Shown piece after piece: positions 1-9,845 of a DNA stretch of 64,000 nt. Under the pieces are notes generated by a model. It was given only the letters and a program-made list of their open reading frames with translations, did no database searches and was not told where the DNA came from. The position numbers were made by a program, and so were the translations under genes. This DNA comes from Beroe forskalii (lineage: Eukaryota; Ctenophora; Nuda; Beroida; Beroidae): assembly GCA_011033025.1 (NCBI GenBank), contig WFMF01000005.1:372001-436000 (forward strand), read 5' to 3'. Numbering within the stretch: position 1 is the stretch's first letter; each line of letters opens with the position of its first letter.

Positions 1-109
1 TTCGTCATAAACGTAATTACAACCATTCTGCAGCTCAATTTTTAAGGGCTTCACACGACGACATACCGATCGCCGTGAAACTCGTTTTATAGCTAAATCT
101 CGAGATCTA

Positions 110-1110
110 CAGGGTGTTTCAAGACTCGTGTCCATATTTTGAATAGCTACAATTTTCAGACCAAGGGAAAGGGCAGTTTCGTTTTATGTTCAAAATGCTG
201 TCATTGTATTACAATTCAGGTTAGTAAATTCAAATTTGACCAATACTTCAATAATTTCTCTCGAACCAAGCCCCCTTTCTTGAGGCCAAGTTTTGCACTC
301 TTGGTAGCATGTTATCCATGGCTGATTTCACTGTATCGAGACTTAGTTTCCTTACCTACCATATAATGTTATTTTTCAGCAGCCCAGTTGTTCTGGGGAT
401 GGGGTTGGCATAAACACGCTCTTTAAGGTAGCCCCACAAGAAAAAGTTGCAATGATTTAAGTCGTGCTGTCATTTGGCCATTCGAAATCAGTTCTCCTGA
501 ATATCACCTTATCCTCAAATTACCCCTTCAGCCAAGTGATACTTGCTGTGTTGGTATGTGGGGGAGCACCATCTTGCTGGAAATAGCAAGAGTCAAGTAT
601 CTTCTTCCTTTTTGGCAGTGAGATGAACTTATTCCGAAGCATGGCTAAGTAGTTAGCTGTTTTGATAGTCTCAGCCTTCCCATCACCATCTTCAAAAAAT
701 GGGTTCCGAAAACCCCTTGATGACTGAGACCCATCCAAACTGAATTTTTCAGTTGTTTTAGGTCCCTCATTAACCGCATATGGTTAATCATGTTTGATAG
801 ACCCTCTGCAACTCTGAACCAATCCCCAGAACAAATGGGCTGCTGAAAGAGAACATCAGAAGAGAGGTGAAGAAGCTAATTCTCGATACAGTGAAAACAG
901 CTATGGATAACATGCTACCAAGAGTGCAAAACTTGGCCTCAAGAAAGGGGGCTTGGTTCGAGAAATTATTGAAGTATTGGTCAAATTTGAATTTACTAAC
1001 CTGAATTGTAATACAATGACAGCATTTTGAACATAAAACGAAACTGTCGTTTTCCTTAGTTTGAAAATTGTAGCTATTCAAAATATGGACACGAGTCTTG
1101 AAACACCCTG
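110..1110 (-). mobile_element. Tc1/mariner-superfamily relic with ~300-bp inverted arms
   Basis: The ends are inverted copies of CAGGGTGTTTCAAGACTCGT and each is flanked by TA (108-109 and 1111-1112), the target duplication of the Tc1/mariner superfamily. The arms (about 110-408 and 815-1110) match over roughly 300 bp. The minus strand at 520-738 reads a transposase piece ending in the family motif FQQDGAPPH. Read on the plus strand, the right arm (about 812-995) encodes a Lys/Arg-rich stretch like the C-terminal end of such transposases, and the left arm carries the same sequence on the minus strand. The element therefore looks like a transposase 3' half plus an inverted duplicate of its own end. 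It is too short and broken to be autonomous. Confidence 0.85.
520..738 (-). pseudogene. Transposase fragment, mariner/IS630 type DDE core
   Basis: This 72-codon open stretch lies between the inverted arms. It has the FFEDGDGKAET block and the CYFQQDGAPPH block that surrounds the second catalytic Asp of DDE/D transposases found in invertebrate mariner-like elements. The N-terminal DNA-binding domain and the first Asp block are absent, and the C-terminal part in the left arm is broken by stops. It is a dead fragment of an enzyme that would cut and join element ends in the nucleus. Confidence 0.8.
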
Positions 1111-1112
1111 TA

Positions 1113-1983
1113 AAAGCAAAATATCGAAGTAAAACATATTCCGATGAAAACTCTCTGAGTTAGAGATGTTCAAAGTATCGTAAAATAGCGTTTAATCGCA
1201 AAATACGATATTTTAGTGGTTTTACGCGATTTTGATGACGTCATCACAGCACCCAAATAGGCTCAAACCAACTTCCCATATAGCCTATGAGACAATTCTG
1301 CCTTAGTACAACATACTTTGACCGGTCTCATCTCAAGATAAGTCACAGTTCTTGACATCTCACTCGTTTCAGTTTTGTCCTAAGATTTCGACATCGATTT
1401 TTCATCGTACCTCAGGAAATCGCGTATATCTCGATGAAAAATCGAGATAACCCAATGATCCGTATGATTTTCTGAAAGCTCTTTAAATTTCCAACCAACG
1501 ATTTTCAAAATTTTTTGAGCTAACTCCATCACTCCTTCTTGGTGAAAAAATGCGCTCGAAAACGACCTATTTTCGCTAAAAAAGCAGTAAAATTTCGCTA
1601 AGTTGATGACGTCATAATGACGTCACCAGAACTTCTCTTATAGCCTATTACATTTTCCCATCTTAGATCTACAAAACGTGACCTCGATCATGTCTCTACC
1701 ATTTGTGGAACTTGAGATCTCATCGATTTAAATTGAGTCCCAAATTATCTTCATATTATTATTAAACTACTGTGACACCGAATTCTCTCATATATAAGTA
1801 TATAGCCCAGAGCCCTGGCCGGTTACGTTACTGTAGCGCCCGATTTAAGTATACGCGTATCTATAACAACGGTTGTTCTAGACCTAAAATTTTACGACGA
1901 ATCGTTCTAGATAGGTCCCGACTCTCTATTTCTTTTTATTTTTCTGATATGCAGGGGTTACCGCCCTGGCCAGGGCGGGAATG
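1113..1983. other. No gene; palindromes and the edge of the duplicated block
   Basis: No coding exon is seen. The stretch holds several TGACGTCA palindromes (near 1237, 1607 and 1618) and an 18-bp perfect palindrome, CCGCCCTGGCCAGGGCGG, at 1961-1978. Similarity to the upper dynein copy begins about six bases after that palindrome (1983 here, 24774 there). The next dynein exon after exon 13 is not found here, so the lower exon set ends at this edge. Confidence 0.6.
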
Positions 1984-2003
1984 ATCACTTCAAGACCACT
2001 GAC

Positions 2004-2197
2004 CTGCTTGGGAGAGACCCTTGTAGATGTTACCCACAGACTTGTAGTCCATCTGCTCAGAGCAGTTGAACACGTATACCATGATACCCAGAGCTCGACC
2101 CAGATCCTTCGTGGTCTCAGTTTTACCCGTTCCGGCTGGTCCAGCAGGGGCTCCGGACATCGTCAAGTGAAGGGATTGTGTCAGGGTGATGTAACAT
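2004..2197 (-). CDS. DNAH9/11/17-like: Dynein exon 13 (lower): AAA1 Walker A
   Basis: The exon carries [17 protein letters not shown], the AAA1 P-loop that binds the ATP driving the motor, followed by the conserved [11 protein letters not shown] block. It ends CAAGCAG before gtcagtgg, a good donor. The acceptor is cccag before ATGTTACATC. It has the same 194-bp length as the upper copy (24795-24988). No exon 14 follows before the block ends. Confidence 0.9.
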
Positions 2198-2245
2198 CTG
2201 GGGGAGGGCATTGTGTCAGGGTGATGTAGGATGTTGGGGAGGAGA
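2198..2245 (-). repeat. Tandem copies of the exon 13 start
   Basis: Just upstream of exon 13, in the intron, the first bases of the exon (GATGTTACATCACCCTGACACAATCCCTTC) recur with a unit of about 34 bp. The upper copy has the same repetition at about 24962-25053. Each repeat carries its own pyrimidine tract and cag-like acceptor. Confidence 0.65.
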
Positions 2246-2399
2246 GTGTTTTGATTCATCGCATGGGTTAACCCATTCTTCCATTTTAGTTATTGAAATG
2301 CCGCTCAATCCGATGTTCGTAATTCCAAAATCCACCAAATTGACCCACTCATTGAAAGATAAGAGTAAATGATAAGAAGGAGTCAGGGTGATGTAGCAT

Positions 2400-2513
2400 C
2401 TGTCAGTGAGAGGGGTAATGACGAGACGAGGGGTGTTACCAAGGTACTCGTTCGAGTAGGTGAAGATAGCATCGCAAATATCCACGAAACACTTCGTCTG
2501 CTTCTCGTCCCAT
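2400..2513 (-). CDS. DNAH9/11/17-like: Dynein exon 12 (lower): entry into AAA1
   Basis: The exon reads [26 protein letters not shown] and then [12 protein letters not shown], the conserved approach to the AAA1 P-loop. The acceptor is taccctcag before ATGGGACG, and the phase from exon 11 completes an Arg codon. The 3' border is doubtful: the expected join falls after GACAG, but the next bases are atgctacatc, not gt. The true end may lie up to 15 bases further on. Confidence 0.85.
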
Positions 2514-3943
2514 CTGAGGGTAGGATGTCATTATACCAGTGTGTTGAAATTCAATTTCACAAGGTACTCTAGCATTTAAAGCGAGCGAGATACAACATTT
2601 TACACAGAAGTTCAAGCTAGTGGGGACCTAAGTCCCCAAGATTTTTTTTTCTAGGGGGGGGGGGCATTTAAAACTTAAAGCTTAAATTTCTATCAGCAAA
2701 ATTTCATCACTCAGAACCCCAAGTTTCGTGTAATCAATCTGAAGAGAAGGAATTGTGATTTAACATGTTACACTCTGACCGTGCGATAACTGTGTACCTG
2801 TGCCTTAATCATGTCAAGCTTGAAATGCGTGGAAATTGACAGTGAAACCTTGCATTAGAAAAAATCCATTTAACTGCAATCTGCATCGTTTTATCACCGA
2901 ATCATAATTTTAAAATGTGTTTAAAAATAAAAAATTCTAGTACACTATCATTCGTCTACAAATCTCTCCATATTTTAGTTAATCTGATGTAGATTTAATC
3001 TAGATTAACTAAAATATGGAGAGATTTGTAGACGAATGGATACGCTAGAATTATTTAGCAACTGAATCGAGCTTTCCGCGAATCTGCGACTTATATCATT
3101 AAAACTTCCGGCTGTAACGCCTTATGAAAATCTTTCCCATCACTGACCAATGACCAACATGATCAATCAAACTCGCCGGCACAATGAGTCTTATAATTTA
3201 GGGCGTCTTATAATTTAGGGCGTTTTTACAATCCCTAAGTCCACCAGCTGGCATGATAGAGGTGACGAATAAGATCTATAGGCGTCCGGGGATAGAGCCT
3301 TATATCATAGTTCTGGGTGATGTGCCAGGAAATTAAAGCTGTTAATATTATTTGCGTGTAATTTGTGGGTGGCTCCGTTCGACAAAACACCATTAAACCA
3401 GGGAAAGGACACCAGGTGTGATCGTCATGTTGCAATCAGCGAGGGCTTCCCGTACATATAAGACAGTGCTCAGACCTCCTAGGCACAGTCATTCTTAGTT
3501 TCTATACTCTCCTAGAACTAAGAATAAACCCGGCTTAGCTTGCAGGATACTTGATTAGCACTTTGTTTCAACGAAGTTACTACATCCAGTCGTACAGGTC
3601 CCGTGCCCCGGCTGTAACCCAAAATTTTCTAACCCAAAGTTCCCTTACCCAACCTAGATAGTTCCCAGAAACCAACCTAGAAAGTTCCCTAACCCAACCT
3701 AGATAGTTCCCGGGATCCAACGAAGTCTTTATGTCCGATTGTCTGGTTTAACATAGCCGGCAGCTTTAACCCTACATCAGTTCCCTGATACAAGCTAAAT
3801 AAGTTCCTTTACCCAAGTGAAACTGAGAAATCACCTCCATGATAATATGCAAAATGCAAATCAGCATAATATTGCCATTTAAAATCAATTTCAATAAGCC
3901 AATTTAACGGTAATTTAATTCCCCATGTTTAGGATATAATCAG
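2514..3943. other. Intron sequence with hairpin and promoter-like region, lower copy
   Basis: This is the intron between dynein exons 12 and 11, nearly identical to 25339-26745. It contains a poly-G/poly-T patch (2641-2665), a hairpin (2938-3047), the repeat TCTTATAATTTAGGGCG near 3190-3225, a TATA-like site (3454-3462) and tandem AACCTAGATAGTTCCC-like repeats near 3640-3715. No dynein exon lies here. Confidence 0.6.
2938..3047. repeat. Near-perfect hairpin, lower copy
   Basis: Inverted arms start and end with CTAG and share TTCGTCTACAAATCTCTCCA and TATTTTAGTTAATCT around a short loop. The same hairpin is in the upper copy at 25807-25922. It resembles a very short MITE or an end remnant. No target duplication could be fixed. 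Confidence 0.7.
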
Positions 3944-4235
3944 AATGTTCCTGGCAATTGTCTCGACTGTACTCCTGGTATGTTCTACCTTCCACGGAAC
4001 TGACGCTATACGCCCCGGAGGCACCAGAATGAAGCTTGCCCCTTGACTCGCAACAAGCAGTATGCAAGAAATGTCAGGAAAAGAATTTCGATGAGTACAT
4101 GAAGTATTTGACCCAATTGGTAATGGTTGGTGTGACTTCGTTGCATGTGACCGTGCAGGGTACTTCGATGAGTCCTGCACGGAAAAGAGCTTCAGATGGT
4201 CTGCTGCAGAGTGCGATGTTCTTCTAGCTCAATAG
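3944..4235 (+). pseudogene. Frame-shifted copy of the small secreted protein gene
   Basis: This copy aligns base for base with 26746-27033. Relative to that copy there is a one-base gain near 4027, a three-base gain near 4080 and a one-base loss near 4101, so about 25 central codons are out of frame while both ends stay in phase. The signal-peptide start and the C-terminal end are kept. This may be a decayed duplicate, or the indels may be consensus errors in an identical gene. Confidence 0.6.
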
Positions 4236-4518
4236 AAGATAGGGATGGAAAACGGAATAGATAACTGCAGAGAATTAGATACCAGAGTACAGATACGATC
4301 CAAGGACAGTGCAGACACAATCCACAACCTGGACGATGCCTCCACATGGGTGGATGAATCACTTGGATGGTTCAATTTCAAAACATTATATAAGTTATAG
4401 ACATTGATAAGATTGTAATATTTCAGTTTTAGACAAAGTTCAACCATTAGTTTGTATAATTTTGTTGATAATTTCTCCTTCAAGAGTTCAAAGTAAGCAC
4501 CGCTGTCAATCAAAAATT

Positions 4519-5503
4519 CCAACAAGAATTGCGCCTGCACCGACACAATCATTGTTGTTCCCGTAGGCCGTATGCAGGCGCTTAATTTCCCTCCCCCGCG
4601 GTGCTTGATGTAACCTTAGCATCATAATAAGATAATACAAAACGCAGTCGCTATAAAGTAATAAGAGTATAAATACTGTTCCCGATGTGCGTGCTGCGCG
4701 ACCACCGAGGATACGAATTGGCACGTGCCATTTCTTCTAAAATTCTTGCGCGCGCGTTCATTGTTGTACTCAGTTCGTTGTAGATTTCGCGCCATTTTGT
4801 TGATTTGGTTTACGTTTCGCATCAAATTGTGTCACCGTTTATTCACGCGATGTATTTTCTTGAATGTTTATACTAAGTTGATATCAATTTTATCTGACTT
4901 CCAAATTTCGTGCTTATGTATTCTGTTTCAATGCTGTCTTTTGTTCCAAAAAGCAATATTCGCCTTTCACAGAGTCACAGCGAATAGTATTTAAATCAAA
5001 CTTTGTCGAATCCAGCAGAAAGTCTAATAGTTATGCAGTTTTTGTACTAAAACTAGTACAAACCGAAACCCTTTCCTCAAATCTACCGCCCAACTCACAC
5101 CTAAGGTTTTAACTTTTTAAGACACGAATTCTTCAACAGCCTAATTAATTTTAGAACTTATCATAATTTAGGAATTCGAGCATGCGGCACTGATGGGCCA
5201 GATCAACCTATAAGATTTATACTTTGACAACCGACAGCTCCATGAATTAAGAAATTCGTTATTTTGAAGATTTATGTGACATGGGGACGGAGGACGGAGG
5301 GACAGAGGACGGAGGGACGGAGGGGAGGACATTTTCGCGACTGATATTATAAAGGAGCAATCCGGGCACTTTCAGAAATTACAGTAGTTGTATTGCAAAA
5401 CTGGACCTGATATACACATATTCTATTTCTCACCCTCCCAGACCACGATCTCTGCCAACCCTCTCATTTGCCTTTTTGTATTCACAAATAGACCAATGGG
5501 GAG
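4519..5503. mobile_element. ~985-bp insertion present only in the lower dynein copy
   Basis: The two copies of this intron align directly up to AATCAAAAATTCCA (4518, and about 27322 above) and resume at AAATTTTTCATTTTAAT (about 5504, and about 27327 above). The extra 985 bp is unrelated to the flanks and holds a GGACGGAGGGACAGAGGACGG-like microrepeat at 5283-5330. No transposase, clear terminal repeat or target duplication was recognised, so it may be an insertion or a deletion in the other copy. Confidence 0.55.
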
Positions 5504-5584
5504 GGAAAAAATTTTTCATTTTAATAAGCTAAGACTGGCAGAGCTTGTGCAGCTTCAAAACAGAAAATTTCGTTACACAGGGCC

Positions 5585-5735
5585 CAGTTAGTTGGCGGGG
5601 TAGGGGTTTATCGATCAATCAGTGGGGCTGGATTTGAGTAGGGGTTTATTGATCAATCAGTGTGGCTGGATGGGAATAGGGGTTCATTGGCCAATCAGAG
5701 AGGGGCTTGATGTGAGGGATTACTGGGACCCATCA
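5585..5735 (+). repeat. Three tandem ~45-bp units with ATCAATCAGTG
   Basis: Units of the form GTAGGGGTTTATTGATCAATCAGTGTGGCTGG repeat three times. The last contains ATTGGCCAATCAGAG, two opposed CCAAT boxes. The upper copy has the same array at about 27415-27530. It is intronic, and no promoter function is shown. Confidence 0.6.
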
Positions 5736-6347
5736 GCTCATTTCATGTTTATAAACCGCATTTAAAGAGCTACTTCTTTTTACAATCCCGCTGGGAATTT
5801 GACTCTAGGGCGGCACTGCACCATAGAAAGAGCAAAAGAGCGCAATTCTCCCTTATTAGCATCACGGACAATTACTCAGCTGAAGAGCCCACGCGTGCTT
5901 AAAATAACTTTTGAAGGCATTACAGTCTATTTTTGAAGGTTTGAATACCCTGACGACAACCGATTAATACCGACCGTCTTGGGAGGTCTTTAACGATACA
6001 CTAGTTAGGATATCGTAATAGCGTGATAGTTGCATCGTATTTGAAAGACCGACATTATTCAGCATTTATTAAATGTTTTTCAGCATTCGAGCAATTAATC
6101 TAATTCTTAGTTTTCCAGTTTGCAACGAAGTCGAATGTCTATTTTAGATCAGCACTGTTTAGTGACTTTCAGTTCCTTCGACGCGACGATTATCAATTCG
6201 TGGGAGTTACATATTCAACGAAATTACAAGACGTTACAACATACGGACTCAAGGACATTCGACTGAAATCTTCTCTTAAGGGCACCCCTTTACTCCCCAC
6301 TTCTATACATGGCATTTCATCTCTTTACACCTTCATGAACCACTGAC

Positions 6348-6526
6348 CTATGTTTGAGCTGTGAGAGCCAAGCGAACTCCTGAGCGTTCTCAGCCTTCAT
6401 GCTGATCAACTTAGCGACCACGTCCCTGTTGTGCACGTCAATCGTACAGATGGTACAGATCTTCTGACGGTCGCCCTTAGTGAGCTCACCCACCAGCAGT
6501 TGGATGAGTGTGATCAGCTGGGCTAC
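6348..6526 (-). CDS. DNAH9/11/17-like: Dynein exon 11 (lower): end of linker region
   Basis: The exon reads [20 protein letters not shown], then [20 protein letters not shown] and [12 protein letters not shown], the conserved stretch between the linker and AAA1. It has acceptor caacag and donor AG-gtcagtgg, is 179 bp long, and is the same length as the upper copy. Confidence 0.9.
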
Positions 6527-6886
6527 CTGTTGAAGGGAACTTCAGTTATCTACTCGAAAACATTTATGTAGAAAAATGATTATTGGGATTAGGTCATTTG
6601 GCCTGACTGGACATTTGGCCTAACACTGGTTAGGGTCAGGGCAGTGAGATAAATTCATAATTGTGTGAGTTTTCAGCGTTAGGCCAAATTTCCAGTTGGG
6701 CAAATTATGGAGGTTGTAATTTGGGGATTTTTCGGAAAAATCTCCATTTTTTCAAAATGACATCATTATCATATGTTAACTAGAATAATTGCTTGAGAAA
6801 GATCCCCAAATTGCACCCTACCATATTTCTAAACACCATAATCTAACTCCACATAAAAACACCTCCTAAGGTTTCTAAACTCTAAC

Positions 6887-6955
6887 CTGTTTCTTGTTGT
6901 AGTCCTTCAGAGCGTTTTCGTAGCCCTCCTCCAGACGACCGAAGGCGATCTTAAC
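6887..6955 (-). CDS. DNAH9/11/17-like: Dynein exon 10 (lower)
   Basis: A 69-bp exon reading [20 protein letters not shown] and then KKQ, in frame with exons 9 and 11. The acceptor tract on the minus strand is extended by a CTCCTCTCTCCTAACTCCCC-type repeat (next entry). Confidence 0.88.
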
Positions 6956-6956
6956 C

Positions 6957-7112
6957 TGAGGAGCAGAGGGGAGTTAGGAGAGAGGAGGAGAGGAGCAGAG
7001 GGGAGTTAGGAGAGAGGAGGAGAGGGGAGTTAGAAGAGGGGGGAGGGGAGTTAGAAGAGAGGAGAAGAGGGGAGTTAGAAGAGAGGAGAAGAGGGGAGTT
7101 AGAAGAGGGGGA
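6957..7112 (-). repeat. Expanded polypyrimidine tract 5' of exon 10
   Basis: On the plus strand this is GAGGAGAGGGGAGTTAGAAGA in irregular copies. On the coding strand it is a 150-bp pyrimidine-rich tract leading to the exon 10 acceptor. The upper copy (28626-28660) has only a short version, so the array length differs between copies. Confidence 0.7.
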
Positions 7113-7603
7113 GGTCATTTCTAGGAGAAAACAGTAAGCGTAGAGCACACTAAGGAACTAGTTAGACAAAAATCTCACTCGAGAATTTGTAATCTCTTCT
7201 ACTTCTATTGTGATAAACTGAACATGGATTTGGTAGTTCTGTCGATCCCGTGATCCACGAAGCTATAACTCAGATAACTTCATGTTTGTGTCAGTTCCAA
7301 AACCAGTTTTGTGAAGACAATTAATGAGTGACCAGGAGTCATAACTTCTTAAATTGAGAGTCTTAGCAGTAAAGTACTCGATACGCATAACTTCATAACT
7401 CTTAGAACTACGAGGTAAATATGGCTCATTTAAAACTCAGATATTCTTCGAGAGATGGGCCTTTTAAATCTGAACGGCGCAAGCTTCGCAAATCACAAAG
7501 CTTTAATAAACTGTTCAGACAGATACGAATTCTCTCAAGAGATAACCCATGGAGACCACTTCACCATTCTCTGGCACACTTACCTCACCCGACGACGATA
7601 ATC

Positions 7604-7672
7604 ACATGATTTTCGAGAGCTTTTGATTACAATTCTCTCGTATCAGTTATCTCGTTTAAATTTCATTCTCGG
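7604..7672. repeat. Dispersed ~65-bp repeat
   Basis: The sequence around GATTACAATTCTCTCGTATC and AGTTATCTCGTTTAAATTTC recurs at about 14492-14555 in another dynein intron, and in altered form at 29230-29295. It is an interspersed repeat of unknown class. Confidence 0.55.
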
Positions 7673-7682
7673 GCCCACTTAC

Positions 7683-7940
7683 CTCAGTACTCCACCAGAT
7701 CTGGTTGCCAGCCAGAGCCACCTGGGCCGCGTGGTCGAACAGCCACAAGTCCCTGGCCTTTTCTTCGTAGGTCACCACACCATCGGACACGTTGGTGTTG
7801 ATGGTCGTCTGACTCTCCTCCATGATCTTGTTAAGCCAGGTCTCAACCGGTCCGGTACACCAGACAGGTTGCTTGAACTCAACGTACTCGTTATCACCGG
7901 AGTACATGCCAACTGCTTCCTTAGTCTCTTCTTCTCCTTC
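7683..7940 (-). CDS. DNAH9/11/17-like: Dynein exon 9 (lower): linker
   Basis: Eighty-six in-frame codons include GMYSGDNEYVEF, the conserved PVETWLNKIM segment and ARDLWLFDHAAQVALAGNQI, all typical of the dynein linker domain that swings during the power stroke. The acceptor is cccag and the donor GAG-gtaagtgg. The upper copy (29306-29563) has the same length. Confidence 0.92.
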
Positions 7941-8087
7941 CTGGGAGAGAGTGAGAGTTGGTCGCTGTGTCAGAGAACGAGTCATGTCTACATAACGTAT
8001 TCAAAGAATGTGGCAGTAGAATGCAACTATTATCACAAAAAATAATTAGCAGTATCTAAAATCCTTGCCCTTTGCTCGTGCCATTAC

Positions 8088-8276
8088 CTTCTTGAACTCG
8101 AGTCTGTGGAGGTTATCGAACAGTTTGGAGAGATGTCTGGCGACGAGGAGGGGCTGGTTACCCTTGGACAGGATGTCCAGCAGATCAGCAGACGAGATGA
8201 AGTAGAACCGGGGGAAGGCGAGACGTTTCGTTTCCAGGTACTCAGCCAGAGCCTTCTCACAGAGTGCTAGTCGGTC
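8088..8276 (-). CDS. DNAH9/11/17-like: Dynein exon 8 (lower): linker
   Basis: Sixty-three codons carry [20 protein letters not shown], then [17 protein letters not shown] and [12 protein letters not shown], among the best conserved linker blocks. Acceptor cccag, donor AAG-gtaatgg. The upper copy at 29697-29885 is identical in length and open. Confidence 0.93.
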
Positions 8277-8432
8277 CTGGGAGAGGGTAGGAGGGTTTAG
8301 TTGGGGATTTAAACTGGGGGTTATCGATAAGTGCACATATTTAGAGTGGCTAAATTACTAAATGGTAAAGTTCGCTATTTCTATCTAAACCGTTACATGA
8401 CAGATGATACTCAACAAAATCCCAGTTCATAC

Positions 8433-8744
8433 CTGAATGTCCTCGAGCAGAGCAAAGAGCCCTTGTTTGTTGGTAGCCTCGATGACATTGGGGGTCTTCA
8501 CTGCATCCTCCATAAGGCCCTTGAAGTCGCTGTCAATACCGTCAAACCTCTTGGAGTCATCCGGCAGCTGTTTCCTGATATCCTCGGAGCCAATGAAGAT
8601 GGACTCCAGATGAGACCAGGTCCTCTGGACCTCGAACCAGATGGAGATGACACTGTCTGCGGTAGACAGCTTGGTCTGCCAGCTGGATACCTCCTCCAGG
8701 AAGTAAGCGATGTACTTGCTGGTCATCAAGTTCTGGAGTTGCAC
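8433..8744 (-). CDS. DNAH9/11/17-like: Dynein exon 7 (lower): linker, intact
   Basis: One hundred and four codons read VQLQNLMTSKYIAYFLEEVS, then ISIWFEVQRTWSHLESIFIG and [19 protein letters not shown], diagnostic of axonemal outer-arm dynein linkers. Acceptor ctctag, donor CAG-gtatgaac. The upper copy of this exon is cut off in the middle at 30226 and has several single-base losses. Confidence 0.93.
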
Positions 8745-8873
8745 CTAGAGACGAAGAATGGGGATGAAATGGGGGATGGAAATGGGGGTTAGAAGTGGTG
8801 GGAGTAGGGAATGCAAATGAGGTTAAAATTGATGGGGCAGGCTATGAAATAAGTAAGGAAGGAAATAAATTAC

Positions 8874-8996
8874 CTGGTTATCCTCAAGAGTCTCAATGAG
8901 TTCCTCAGAAGACCTGAGCAGTGGGGTCTGAGTACGGAGATGGTGATCGTTCTCGAACTCCATGACACTCCAGGTGGAATCCAACTCTTTGAGAAT
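8874..8996 (-). CDS. DNAH9/11/17-like: Dynein exon 6 (lower): linker
   Basis: The exon reads ILKELDSTWSVMEFENDHH and then PLLRSSEELIETLEDNQ, in phase with exons 5 and 7. Acceptor ttgtag, donor CAG-gtaattt. There is no second copy in the window. Confidence 0.9.
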
Positions 8997-9179
8997 CTAC
9001 AAGAGAGTGAAATAAATGGAGTGCTTTCTGTTGGAGATACTAAAATACTAAAATATACAGATCTCCATGATAGAGACAGTCATAAGGATTAAGGGTCAGT
9101 TAAAATTAATTATGATAATTGATTAAATCAAGAATGATGCCAGGGTTATTCATGATAATGAAGTAGCTAGATCAATTAC

Positions 9180-9302
9180 CTTCTCCATGTTAAGCTCCTT
9201 GGTAGCTTTGTCCACGATGTTCCTGACTTCGTCCTCGAAGTTGTGAAGGTTGAGGGCCAGAAGGTCGTTGAGGGTCGTCGAGTCGTCCATAACGAACCGC
9301 AC
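9180..9302 (-). CDS. DNAH9/11/17-like: Dynein exon 5 (lower): linker
   Basis: The exon reads [20 protein letters not shown], then [20 protein letters not shown]. Acceptor gccag, donor AAG-gtaattg. It is single-copy in the window. Confidence 0.9.
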
Positions 9303-9733
9303 CTGGCAATGAATTATCATTAATCATATTAATCCCATACGAATGAAACACCACAGTTGTTGTTATGAGGTGAAATTACCTGCAAGGAAGCCTTTATCAG
9401 ATATCGACTGGTAAAATGGCTGAGAATAACAAATGGCTAATTTGATGAAAATGACAATCTGATGAATGCAAATTTGATGAAAATGGCTATTTGATGAATG
9501 TTAATCTGATGAAAAGCTAGTCATAAGAAACATGGTCCAGCTATCTCCTATCAATCTAACGAATCGATTCATCAAACTATTTTGCTATTTTAAGACCATT
9601 TTTAATAGAGATCAGAGGTTTCAACCCTGCGCGATATAACTGTTGTCGTAGAACCAAAAAACCTAGCCCAAATAGTCAAAATATAATGGCGGAACAGCCT
9701 AGTTTTAGGGCTCGCCATCTTATCATCCCATAC

Positions 9734-9845
9734 CTTTGTGGTCTGCATGAGTTGTAGCCAATGCCTCTCTCTGATAGCGGGGTTCTGGAGCTCAGTAACG
9801 GCTCTCAGCGAGGTTACCATGTTCTTCACGTTACTTTCCAAGCCA
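9734..9845 (-). CDS. DNAH9/11/17-like: Dynein exon 4 (lower): linker
   Basis: The exon reads [20 protein letters not shown] and [17 protein letters not shown], the latter a hallmark of dynein linkers. Its first base completes a Ser codon from exon 3. Acceptor ttgcag, donor AAG-gtatggg. Confidence 0.92.

Noticed and set aside
3235..3435. 66-codon minus-strand ORF conserved in both dynein introns (also 26108-26308)
   Set aside because: Identity is explained by the duplication of the whole block. There is no domain, and it lies in the promoter- or LTR-like region.
5388..5591. 67-codon ORF
   Set aside because: It spans the edge of the 985-bp insertion and has no recognised features.
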